Source of the DNA: JAJDAT01 sp964570665
Lineage (GTDB): Bacteria; Nitrospinota; Nitrospinia; Nitrospinales; JAJDAT01
DNA: 64,000 nt
NCBI GenBank assembly: GCA_964570665.1
Contig: CAZMZH010000003.1
Span: forward strand, 186,001 to 250,000
Direction of reading: 5' to 3'
Of this stretch, positions 27,520 through 34,773 are shown in pieces. Below the pieces are notes generated by a model. That model saw nothing but the letters and a program-made list of their open reading frames with translations, was not told the origin of the DNA and did no database searches. How positions within the stretch are numbered: position 1 is the stretch's first letter; the number at the start of each line of letters is the position of its first letter. Position numbers and translations under genes: made by a program.

Positions 27520-28269
27520 ATGTCAGAATCCTCTGGTCCACATTCTCACGCCACAGAATTTAACGAAGTTATTGCCTTAGAAAACCAAAAAAAGTGGAAG
27601 AAACGCTTTTTGTTGAGCTTAACAGTTTCAATTTTTTTGGTCGGTATATTTTGGTTACCTTTAAAAACAATCCAAGTTAATGAGTTTTTTAATTCCCCAA
27701 GCGTTAATCTGCCAAAGACTGGCGTTATTGCTGAAAAAGAAGATGAAAAAGCCAAGCCAGTTACCATAAGGCTCCCTAAAAACACAATAATGCCCAAATA
27801 TATTACGATAAATGCGTCTTCGGAAACAAAATGGGTGTATTTTAGTTTATCTCAAGGTAAAGTTTTAGATATTAAAGACCCGACCTCACTTGAATGGGAT
27901 TTGGCATTTCGCAGAGGAAAAGTTATAACAAATGGGGGAGCGACTAATAAATTTGGGCAAGGAGCCGCATTGAACATGGGAGAAATGCAGTTTCATGAAG
28001 TTCTGAAGGCCCCAAGAGAGAATTATGTTGAGGACTCTAGACAGAAAACCGAATCCGAAAATAAAGAATTAAATAGTTGGTATAAATATAATTTTTTGAC
28101 TCATAAGTTAACGGCCCGAAAAAATATTTATGCTCTTAAATCAGCAAAGGGAAAGTTTGCAAAAATTCAGTTTTTAAGTTTTTATTGTGGAAATGACGAA
28201 ACAGGGTGTATAAAACTGAGGTATGTATACCAGGGTAACGGAACAAGTGGTTTTGTAAATGCAAGTTAA
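27520..28269 (+). CDS. HmuY-like haem-binding family protein with N-terminal membrane anchor
   Basis: The protein has 249 residues. A single TM helix (FLLSLTVSIFLVGIFWLPL, about residues 28-47) is followed by an extracytoplasmic beta-rich domain. ETKWVYFSLSQGKVLDI, SLEWDLAFRRGKVITNGGATN and IQFLSFYCGNDETGCIKLRYVYQGN match the HmuY family pattern (WDLAF.R..I..NGG). HmuY proteins bind haem, but the family is broad and axial histidines are not evident here. A strong terminator follows at 28395. Proximity to redox genes suggests a role around respiratory or haem proteins; this is inference. Confidence 0.78.
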   Translation: MSESSGPHSHATEFNEVIALENQKKWKKRFLLSLTVSIFLVGIFWLPLKTIQVNEFFNSPSVNLPKTGVIAEKEDEKAKPVTIRLPKNTIMPKYITINASSETKWVYFSLSQGKVLDIKDPTSLEWDLAFRRGKVITNGGATNKFGQGAALNMGEMQFHEVLKAPRENYVEDSRQKTESENKELNSWYKYNFLTHKLTARKNIYALKSAKGKFAKIQFLSFYCGNDETGCIKLRYVYQGNGTSGFVNAS

Positions 28270-28394
28270 CTCAATTATGTCCGAAATTTGAAAAAGTTAT
28301 CGTTTTTGTTTTGTCCTTCCATTAAATTGTCGCTATCTTTTTGCGACTTGTTTACGAATTTTTAAAAAAATTAAGTAGTCATACTTTTTAAATA

Positions 28395-28424
28395 CCCCGG
28401 GGCTTGCCTCGGGGTTGTTTTATT
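28395..28424 (+). terminator. Rho-independent terminator after the HmuY-like gene
   Basis: CCCCGGGGC and GCCTCGGGG form a 9-bp GC-rich stem with one mismatch and a very short loop, followed by GTTGTTTTATTT. It ends the 26518-28269 transcript. Confidence 0.88.
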
Positions 28425-28517
28425 TCTAGCCTATGTGTATTTTAGTTTACAATTAATGGGCTCCATTTAGGTTTTGTATTCAGATAAAACTGTTAAATAG
28501 GATGTAGGAGAAACTTC

Positions 28518-29102
28518 ATGGCAAATCTTAAAGGAATTCTTTTCAGTCAATTCGCAAGCGAAGGCTTTAACCTTTTGGTTAAAGAAATGCAGAATAAGTA
28601 TAAGCCTAAAAAAGGGAGACGATTTCATCATAACAACATCACTTATGAAGTTGGAAGGCCGGTTTTAAAAGATGAAAATATTGAGTTTGAAATAAGTTCT
28701 AAAATTCCTGAAGATGAGTTAAATGGAAGTAAAGAAATGAAAAAATATTTCGATTCCATAAAAAAACTCCTTAACGGAGAAAAGTCTAAACCCCTTTCGG
28801 TGGAAATGGAAAACATTATCTGGGATTCAAAAAAAGACACCGAAAAAGAAAGAGATTACGTAAAACTTATTTATCAGTATTCGTTAAACGATCTTTTTGA
28901 CGATAATGAACTTATCAAGCGTTACGAATCCGCTAAAAAAGGGGAATTCAAAGAAGAAATACCAGAAGTTCCAGGGATTTTTACGTTACAAGGAAAACTG
29001 GTTTTAATGATGGTTCGTGAAATTATGCAAAATTTAGGTAAAGAACACATTACGACCCTGGTTAATGCCAACAAACAAGTTAAGTCAGCCTTAAAAAACT
29101 GA
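28518..29102 (+). CDS. Charged cytoplasmic protein of unknown function
   Basis: The 194-residue soluble protein is rich in Lys and Glu, with no signal or membrane segment. ATG 28518 has a clear GGAG site. The C-terminal part (FTLQGKLVLMMVREIMQNLGKEHITTLVNANKQVKSAL) is helical. No family is recognised. It is followed after only 3 nt by a 59-residue membrane miniprotein, so the two are translationally coupled. Confidence 0.75.
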   Translation: MANLKGILFSQFASEGFNLLVKEMQNKYKPKKGRRFHHNNITYEVGRPVLKDENIEFEISSKIPEDELNGSKEMKKYFDSIKKLLNGEKSKPLSVEMENIIWDSKKDTEKERDYVKLIYQYSLNDLFDDNELIKRYESAKKGEFKEEIPEVPGIFTLQGKLVLMMVREIMQNLGKEHITTLVNANKQVKSALKN

Positions 29103-29105
29103 TTC

Positions 29106-29285
29106 ATGAGTCCTGTAAAATATTTTTTTGGAAAAGCTCTGCAGTTCGTAGGGTTGATGACAATTACTGCGGTTGTTTTTATGTTTTTTTCTCAGATGAA
29201 GATGGAACCCCTATTATATTGGTCTCTTTTAGGTATCATTGAATTTTATCTAGGTACTTTTTTGTTAGGTAAAGAAGAAAATTAA
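29106..29285 (+). CDS. 59-aa two-helix membrane miniprotein
   Basis: The frame begins MSPVKYFFGKALQFVGLMT and ends LLGKEEN. Two hydrophobic helices (ALQFVGLMTITAVVFMFF and LLYWSLLGIIEFYLGTFLL) are joined by a short SQMKMEP loop. The start is 3 nt after the preceding stop, which supports coupled translation. It lies in a run of redox and membrane genes and may be a small subunit or assembly factor; function unknown. Confidence 0.7.
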   Translation: MSPVKYFFGKALQFVGLMTITAVVFMFFSQMKMEPLLYWSLLGIIEFYLGTFLLGKEEN

Positions 29286-29347
29286 ATAAAGCGGCATTCG
29301 TAAAATTTTGCGATTTGTTTAAGTCGTTGATTTTTGTTTAGGAGCCT

Positions 29348-30064
29348 ATGAAAGAACTCTTAGGAGCGGCTGGTTTTTTTGGTACAGCGGGAACGGTTGG
29401 CGCAGATTTAAGCTATTTGCTTGCTGTTGTTTTCACTGCTTTATTTACCATTGCCTGGGTACGAGCCAAGAAAGGCGAGGGAACCAAACACCATAATTTA
29501 GTATTTATATCCATGATTTCCATGGTTATTTACTTTACCGTTTACTATTTTTTTCGACAATTAGGGGTGTTAGCGCTCGAAGGAAAAGAAGGCTTTGGCG
29601 GTCCGGAAGAAGTTTATAATGGGGTTTTTGTTCCCATTTTGAGCGTCCATTTATTTTTAGTAACCATGGGTCTTATTTTAGCATTTTACATGGTTATTCA
29701 AGGGTTTAGGAGTTCAGAAAAGATTGATGGGAAGTATATTTTAAAAGAAGGCGATCTAAAAGTTCGTTCAACTTCATTTAAAAAAGTGATGTATACCCTG
29801 TTAGCGGTTTGGGGGCTAAATCAGTTAATACTAAGTTTTGTTCGCCACGCTTCTTGGCAAAGCAGTTTAGCTTGGGCGCTTATTTTTGGAACAATAGCTT
29901 TAGTTTTAAGCTTAGAGAAAGCCATTGAAAAGTGGTTGCCTGATGGAGCTAAAAGACATAGGGTGCTGGGTAGAGGCACGATGGTGGTCTACATCCTCAT
30001 TTTGGTGACAAGTACTTTAACTTATTTAATGCTTTACGTAATATACCCTGCCAAGCCGGTTTAG
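29348..30064 (+). CDS. DUF420-family polytopic membrane protein
   Basis: This 238-residue protein has six predicted transmembrane helices. The KKGEGTKHHNLVFISM segment and the later KRHRVLGRGTMVVYI segment, each carrying histidines at helix ends, match the DUF420/CtaM-like family found near haem-copper oxidase genes and thought to help haem or oxidase assembly. GGAG sits 5-6 nt before ATG 29348. No oxidase subunit I or II is visible in the window. It lies between the miniprotein genes and may form an inner-membrane complex with them. Confidence 0.75.
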   Translation: MKELLGAAGFFGTAGTVGADLSYLLAVVFTALFTIAWVRAKKGEGTKHHNLVFISMISMVIYFTVYYFFRQLGVLALEGKEGFGGPEEVYNGVFVPILSVHLFLVTMGLILAFYMVIQGFRSSEKIDGKYILKEGDLKVRSTSFKKVMYTLLAVWGLNQLILSFVRHASWQSSLAWALIFGTIALVLSLEKAIEKWLPDGAKRHRVLGRGTMVVYILILVTSTLTYLMLYVIYPAKPV

Positions 30065-30091
30065 AAAAAGCGCGGTTGTGCTGTTAAATTA

Positions 30092-30155
30092 AGGTCAATT
30101 TTTTAGTTCCAAGGGGCCATAAATCCTGTAATTTTGGTGATTTATGGCTTGACCT
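30092..30155. terminator. Nested inverted repeat between convergent genes (bidirectional terminator-like)
   Basis: An inner perfect 10-bp stem (GCCATAAATC 30116-30125 / GATTTATGGC 30139-30148, 13-nt loop) is enclosed by an outer 7-bp pair (AGGTCAA 30092-30098 / TTGACCT 30149-30155). It lies between the DUF420 stop and the stop of the minus-strand miniprotein gene. It has no strong T run on either strand. Confidence 0.6.
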
Positions 30156-30184
30156 ACCAAAATGACTATGGTTTAATAACCCCT

Positions 30185-30292
30185 TTATATTACTTCAAAA
30201 TAAGTTAGTAATAAATAAATTGCCGTTAAGCAATTGACGCCAAGGCCAATATAGACTATAGTATCGAAAATTTTCCCGTCTTTGCTTGCCAT
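30185..30292 (-). CDS. 35-aa single-helix membrane miniprotein
   Basis: The frame starts MASKDGKIFDTIVYIGLG and ends LLTYFEVI. A charged N-terminus is followed by one hydrophobic helix of about 22 residues. The start ATG 30292 has TTGAGGA about 5 nt upstream. A hairpin lies beyond its stop, between it and the convergent DUF420 gene. Codon-length ORF evidence is weak because of size, but ribosome site, topology and context agree. Confidence 0.6.
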   Translation of the reverse strand: MASKDGKIFDTIVYIGLGVNCLTAIYLLLTYFEVI

Positions 30293-30343
30293 ATGTTCCT
30301 CAATACGTGGTGTTAAAGAGGGTTAGAAATTAACATTCAAAAT

Positions 30344-30372
30344 TTGACTCTGTCAAGAATAATAAATAAATT
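30344..30372 (+). promoter_or_regulatory. Putative promoter with overlapping TTGAC/GTCAA inverted repeat
   Basis: TTGACT (30344-30349) could be a -35 element, with TAAATT 17 nt later as a weak -10. TTGAC-TCT-GTCAA (30344-30356) is a perfect inverted repeat over the -35, so a repressor or FNR/CRP-like protein could bind; the 3-nt spacer differs from the FNR consensus. Confidence 0.4.
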
Positions 30373-30409
30373 AACCTAAATAATTAATTTTTAGAGGGGC
30401 CTTTTCAGA

Positions 30410-30508
30410 ATGGACAATTTTAAAGAAAAAGCTGGACCTTGGATTTACATAGGGACATGTGTTTTTTGTCTCTGGTTTTTTTATTGGTTCGCTTCCGTTT
30501 GGCGGTAA
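30410..30508 (+). CDS. 32-aa single-helix membrane miniprotein
   Basis: MDNFKEKAGPWIYIGTCVF starts the peptide, continuing as an aromatic-rich helix ending in SVWR. An AGAGGGG site lies about 11 nt upstream of ATG 30410. The next miniprotein gene follows 49 nt downstream. Size and aromatic content recall single-helix accessory subunits of respiratory complexes; this is only an analogy. Confidence 0.65.
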   Translation: MDNFKEKAGPWIYIGTCVFCLWFFYWFASVWR

Positions 30509-30557
30509 TTTTATAGTTTTCAGAAAAAAACAATTTTTGGTTTATTAGGGGGAAATG

Positions 30558-30728
30558 ATGGAAGAGCAGAAAAAATTTATAACGCCTAAATCCATTATGC
30601 ATTTTATTATCGCTTTAATCGGAATGGCGGGATATTACTTTATGATCAATGTTGGCTTAATGGAAGTTCAAGGTTTGGATTTCTTCTACTTATGGAGTGC
30701 AGGCGGAGAAGTAGCTGGCGGTCACTAA
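30558..30728 (+). CDS. 56-aa membrane miniprotein
   Basis: MEEQKKFITPKSIMHFIIAL begins the peptide, followed by IGMAGYYFMINVGLM and a glycine-rich end (SAGGEVAGGH). There is one clear transmembrane helix. Two adjacent ATGs (30555 and 30558) follow an AGGGGG site; the second has the better spacing. A strong terminator follows 35 nt after the stop. Confidence 0.7.
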   Translation: MEEQKKFITPKSIMHFIIALIGMAGYYFMINVGLMEVQGLDFFYLWSAGGEVAGGH

Positions 30729-30762
30729 AGTTTAGTTTTAAGGTTTTTAAGCCTCAGATAAT

Positions 30763-30797
30763 AAAGACAAGCCTTTTAAAGGCTTGTCTTTTTTTTT
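30763..30797 (+). terminator. Strong Rho-independent terminator after the miniprotein genes
   Basis: AAAGACAAGCC and GGCTTGTCTTT form an 11-bp perfect stem with a TTTTAAA loop, followed by a run of nine or more T. It ends the transcript from 30410. Confidence 0.93.
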
Positions 30798-30868
30798 GTC
30801 TTTTGTTCCTAGAGCAGGGCGCATTTTTTAAAAATAAAAACGATTAATTTTAATTTTGTTTACAAACT

Positions 30869-31498
30869 ATGGAAAAATCTAAGGGTTGTACGATTTATTT
30901 ATTGCGCCATGGGCACGTAGAAAATTCAGATAAAAATTGTTTTAACGGGCATTTTGATGCCGATCTATCAGCGCTAGGACTTGAGCAATCGCAACAAGCG
31001 GCAAAGAGATTATCAAATAAAACGATTAAAGCCGTATATTCTAGTGATTTAAGGCGTTCCCATAAGGGAGCCCATGAAATTGGAAAGCTTTACGGAATTA
31101 CTCCCGAACCGCTAAAAGAATTCCGTGAAATTTCGGTAGGAAAATGGGAAGGCTTGACCCTAGACGAAGTAAATAATAAATACCCAGGAGAAATTGAACA
31201 GCGGTTTCAAAATATTGTGACTTCGAGAGTAGAAGGTGGAGAAACCATCGAAGAAGTTCATAATCGTGTGATCCCTAAGTTCATGACTTTAGCCCTTAGG
31301 CACTTAGACGAAACAATCGCTATAGTGGCTCATGGAGGAGTTAATCGTATCATATTGTGTTACCTATTAGACATTCCTTGGAAAAATATTTATCGCATTA
31401 AACAAGATTTTACTTGTATTAACTTAATTCACTTTTATCAAGATAATCCCATTGTGGAGTTTATTAACGGTCAGCCCAACACAAATATTGGTTCTTAA
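30869..31498 (+). CDS. Histidine phosphatase family protein (phosphoglycerate mutase-like, CobC/PhoE type)
   Basis: This 209-residue protein has the catalytic RHG motif at residues 13-15 (YLLRHGHVENS), the SDLRRSHKGAHEIG arginine motif, EFREISVGKWEGLT, and the second histidine in IAVVAHGGVNRIIL. This two-histidine active site dephosphorylates small molecules. The sequence resembles alpha-ribazole phosphatase or generic phosphatases, and substrate cannot be assigned. The ABC ATPase gene follows 27 nt later, so they may be co-transcribed. Confidence 0.9.
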   Translation: MEKSKGCTIYLLRHGHVENSDKNCFNGHFDADLSALGLEQSQQAAKRLSNKTIKAVYSSDLRRSHKGAHEIGKLYGITPEPLKEFREISVGKWEGLTLDEVNNKYPGEIEQRFQNIVTSRVEGGETIEEVHNRVIPKFMTLALRHLDETIAIVAHGGVNRIILCYLLDIPWKNIYRIKQDFTCINLIHFYQDNPIVEFINGQPNTNIGS

Positions 31499-31525
31499 CT
31501 CTTAAGTAATTTATCGAATAAACTT

Positions 31526-32326
31526 ATGAAAAATAACCCTTTCATTGTAGAAATAGAAAACGCTTCCACATGTCTTCAGGGTTCTCAAATTCTTTCAGAT
31601 ATTTCTTGGAAGATGATGCCCAAAGAGAACTGGGCGATTATTGGAAATAATGGGGCTGGTAAGTCAACCTTCATTCGTCTTGTTTTCGGAGACTTGATTC
31701 CGATTCATGGAGGAACTGTTTTTTGGTTCGGTCAACGCCAATTAGTTCCCATTCTAGAAGTTCGAAAAAAAATTGGGGTTGTTTCTGCAGAATATCAAGC
31801 CGATTACCATCGTAATGCATCTTGTTTAGAGGTTGCCCTTTCTGGTTTTTTTTCTAGTGTTGGTTTATATAAAAAGCCCGGACATGTGCAAACTCGAAAT
31901 GCAATGGAATGGATGGAATATTTAAATATCACACACCTCTCTAAGAAAAGATTTCACTCCTTATCATATGGCGAAGCGCGCAGAGTATTGTTGGCTCGCG
32001 CTTTGGTTAATGAACCAGAATTGCTAATTCTAGACGAACCTTGTTCAGGTTTAGATATTCCTTCAAAAGAAGTTTTTTTAAAGACTCTCCAACAAGTCGC
32101 AAAACTTGGAACTCAAATGGTTTATGTTACCCATCATACAGAAGAAATTATCCCAGAAGTAACTCATGTTCTTTTCATGAAAAATGGGAGAATTTTTAAG
32201 CAAGGTGGGAAGAAGAAAACTCTAACTCCAGAAATTCTTTCTGACGCTTTGAATTGCAGTATTAGTCTGAAGGAAGACTCGGGGCGATATTGGATTACAG
32301 GATGTAAGGCTCCAGAGAAGAATTAG
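31526..32326 (+). CDS. ABC transporter ATP-binding protein (ModF/PhnC-like single domain)
   Basis: The 266-residue nucleotide-binding domain has Walker A GNNGAGKST (about 43-51), a signature LSYGEARRV, Walker B LLILDEPCSGLD and switch HHTEEI. The signature is SYGEA rather than SGGQ, as in the ModF/YlmA group, whose members often stand alone without a permease. No permease or binding protein gene is adjacent. Its role may be an unknown importer or a regulatory ATPase. Confidence 0.9.
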   Translation: MKNNPFIVEIENASTCLQGSQILSDISWKMMPKENWAIIGNNGAGKSTFIRLVFGDLIPIHGGTVFWFGQRQLVPILEVRKKIGVVSAEYQADYHRNASCLEVALSGFFSSVGLYKKPGHVQTRNAMEWMEYLNITHLSKKRFHSLSYGEARRVLLARALVNEPELLILDEPCSGLDIPSKEVFLKTLQQVAKLGTQMVYVTHHTEEIIPEVTHVLFMKNGRIFKQGGKKKTLTPEILSDALNCSISLKEDSGRYWITGCKAPEKN

Positions 32327-32341
32327 TTATTTTTTCGCAAA

Positions 32342-34564
32342 TTAATTTTTTAATGTTTTAGCCAATTTAGAAACGCTTGGGTTTAAATTTCCGAACTCAA
32401 TTGATTTTTGAAGGTGAAACTTAGCTAGCTTCAAATGATTTGCGACATAATAAAGAATGCCTAAGTTTCCGTGCGCTTGCCAGGAATTAGGTTTTAAATA
32501 AATAGCGTTTTTAAAATTAGTTTCGGCGCGATTAAATCTGTTGGTTTCAAAATAAACACGACCTAAGAAATCAAAAAACAGAGAGTTTTCTGGATAGATA
32601 CGAACCGCTTTTAACGCGAAATTTTCGGCTTTAGAATAGTCGCCCTTATCCAACATAATATTTCCTAAATAAAAAAGAGTTCCGGGGTGGTGGGGATCTT
32701 TTTGTAAAACTTTTTTAAAGTTAGCTTCAGCTTTATCTAATTGTCCAAAAGCAATTAAGACTCTGCCTTTTTTATAATATGGCCGCAATTGATTTGGAAA
32801 TAGCTTTTGAGATTTAGTGAAAAAGTTCAATGCTAACTCTTTATTTTCTTCAATTTCTTCTTTTGCCGCAAAATCCCCCTTTTGCATGTAGTCGGAATAT
32901 CTCATTCGTTTTTCTATTTCCTCTTGGGGTTTTGATGGAGTCAAAAGTTGAATAAGAAATAATAAAATTACAATTCCAGAAATACTTGTTCCAATTAATT
33001 TATTGGTTTTTATTCCATGACTGGGATGGGTTTGGATAAATAGGAAAGTTCTAAGAATAATCCAAATTGAGATAATCTGGATTAAAGGAAATCCAATCAT
33101 GAAAATAAAATCGATATAGCTATCATACAGCGACCCGTTCTTAAGAGTCAGTAATTTCAAAAAGTTGGTTGATCTTAATAGATCCCCCGTTCGTTGAAAA
33201 ATTATTGAAGGTATTTTAGATAAGGCAACCAAAGAAAAGTCAGGATCGTTATATTTTAGAGAAGTCTTATATTGAACTACCATAAAATATTGTACGACCA
33301 TGCATGTTATGGAAACGAACCAACAAGCAGGCCGAAGAGTTTTAGACGAACCGCATTTAGTAAAAACATTAGCGATACCAAAGGCTAATAATGGAATCGC
33401 AGGGAAGAGATAACGTTCTCCATAAGCGTTTGGAGCTGGGAAAACGATACTAATCGTTATAAGAAAAGTTAAAAATATTATTATTCCCAATTTCGCGTCT
33501 GAAATAGAGCTTTTCAAAAAAATTAATCCATATATTCCCAAAATCATAAGTGGCATTGAGTAAATTATGCCCCAGTCTGAGCCAATAAATAAATCAATAA
33601 AACGGTTTATATATTTCTGGAAATTGGAGCTTTCAATGGAATCGGTGGCCATTCCCGTAATGTGTTTGGGAAATGGAACGCCATTAATTTTTTGCCAGAC
33701 GAGAAGTTGAGGCAAAAAACCAAGTAGAAAAACTCCAGAAAATGTTAAACAGAATTTTAGGTTTTCGATTCTGTATTTTACAAAACTTTTGTTTTTGTGA
33801 CAGATTAGGAACCAGTCGACCAGATATATAAAAATATAGGCGATATTTATTAGCCTAATCGTGGATAAAAAAGCTAATAAGATTCCGGCCAAAAAAGGCG
33901 AGTTTGAATAGTTGGATTTCCTATCTTTGATCCATATGACTAAAAAAAGAGTTGCGCTAAAAAACTCTGGAACGTGAGCAATCCTTTGCCGGATGAAAGT
34001 ATAGTAGATTAGCGAAGAACCTAACCAAACTCCCAACGTTGAAATAAAAGCTACGGTTCTTGAATAGTGGTTTTTTAATAAATTGAATAAAATTAATAAT
34101 CCCGTAAACATGAAGGCGTGGGCAGCTAATGCAGTGGACATAAAATATGGAAAGCTATAACCGTCTAAAGAGACCGGGACGCCAAGTCCGTTCAATATTT
34201 TTGCCACGCCATGCCCGGCTAAAAAGAATGGAAAATATAAAATAGCCTGGCCAATTTGCCAATTATTAAAAACGTAACCTGTTGGCATTATTTTTTGAGA
34301 ATGGGCATAATTCCTTTCGTTAAAAAAATCAAAGTCTTTATCAAAAAAGGCCGACCGCATAAAAGCGTAGTATCCCGTATCGTCCCCTTGATCTATTACC
34401 GTAACCGCATAAAAGCCTTTTTGAGTCAGAGGAGGAATCCAATCGTTAAAAAGCCCAAGCGGAGTTAGAAGGAAAAAAAAGAAAAGAAAAGTTACCGCGA
34501 ATAAAATATATTCAAGAGGGGGTTTTGATTGAGGATTGATTGATGAGGAAGGAGATTCTTTCAT
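32342..34564 (-). CDS. GT-C-like polytopic membrane protein with TPR tail, copy 3
   Basis: The 740-residue protein has an N-terminal helix, FNDWIPP, the DQGDDTGYY loop motif, TGYVFNNWQIG and FIRQRIAH, all shared with the paralogues at 1, 6692 and 34774. About ten hydrophobic segments reach residue ~560, and four TPRs follow. The C-terminal TPR block is almost the same as that of copy 4, while the central membrane part is more distant from the other three. It is on the minus strand downstream of an FG-GAP gene relic and copy 4. The likely function is glycan assembly at the inner membrane. Confidence 0.78.
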   Translation of the reverse strand: MKESPSSSINPQSKPPLEYILFAVTFLFFFFLLTPLGLFNDWIPPLTQKGFYAVTVIDQGDDTGYYAFMRSAFFDKDFDFFNERNYAHSQKIMPTGYVFNNWQIGQAILYFPFFLAGHGVAKILNGLGVPVSLDGYSFPYFMSTALAAHAFMFTGLLILFNLLKNHYSRTVAFISTLGVWLGSSLIYYTFIRQRIAHVPEFFSATLFLVIWIKDRKSNYSNSPFLAGILLAFLSTIRLINIAYIFIYLVDWFLICHKNKSFVKYRIENLKFCLTFSGVFLLGFLPQLLVWQKINGVPFPKHITGMATDSIESSNFQKYINRFIDLFIGSDWGIIYSMPLMILGIYGLIFLKSSISDAKLGIIIFLTFLITISIVFPAPNAYGERYLFPAIPLLAFGIANVFTKCGSSKTLRPACWFVSITCMVVQYFMVVQYKTSLKYNDPDFSLVALSKIPSIIFQRTGDLLRSTNFLKLLTLKNGSLYDSYIDFIFMIGFPLIQIISIWIILRTFLFIQTHPSHGIKTNKLIGTSISGIVILLFLIQLLTPSKPQEEIEKRMRYSDYMQKGDFAAKEEIEENKELALNFFTKSQKLFPNQLRPYYKKGRVLIAFGQLDKAEANFKKVLQKDPHHPGTLFYLGNIMLDKGDYSKAENFALKAVRIYPENSLFFDFLGRVYFETNRFNRAETNFKNAIYLKPNSWQAHGNLGILYYVANHLKLAKFHLQKSIEFGNLNPSVSKLAKTLKN

Positions 34565-34637
34565 TATTTCTTAATTTTAAAAGGAAAATTTACGATTCAA
34601 GCGTAGAGTTTTTTGGAATAATTAAAAATGTGCATAT

Positions 34638-34757
34638 TTAACTTTTAATAACGACAAATGAGTAAAGCATGTTTTTTCTAATCATCGCATCAATGAGCAT
34701 TTTGTCTCTAGATGTGGTGGGGGCAAGTTTACCTTTGTCGTTAAAATAGCCTGTGAC
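34638..34757 (-). pseudogene. Relic of an FG-GAP lipoprotein gene (3' end only)
   Basis: Translated on the minus strand, this stretch reads VTGYFNDKGKLAPTTSRDK then MLIDAMIRKNMLYSFVVIKS and a stop. It aligns without gaps to the last 40 residues of the FG-GAP protein encoded at 37063-38253 (AIGDFNKDGMLDLAATCRDK, then DLVDVMLRRNMLYPSVAVKS), with the calcium-loop aspartates partly lost. Its stop is 73 nt before copy 3, as the intact gene's stop is 75 nt before copy 4. No start or upstream coding remains. It is the stump of a deleted duplicate. Confidence 0.85.
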
Positions 34758-34773
34758 TATTCTCCTTTGGAGA

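Noticed and set aside
30420..30602. 60-codon minus-strand frame overlapping the miniproteins
   Set aside because: It is antisense to two better supported small genes, rich in Lys/Arg as expected from their complement.
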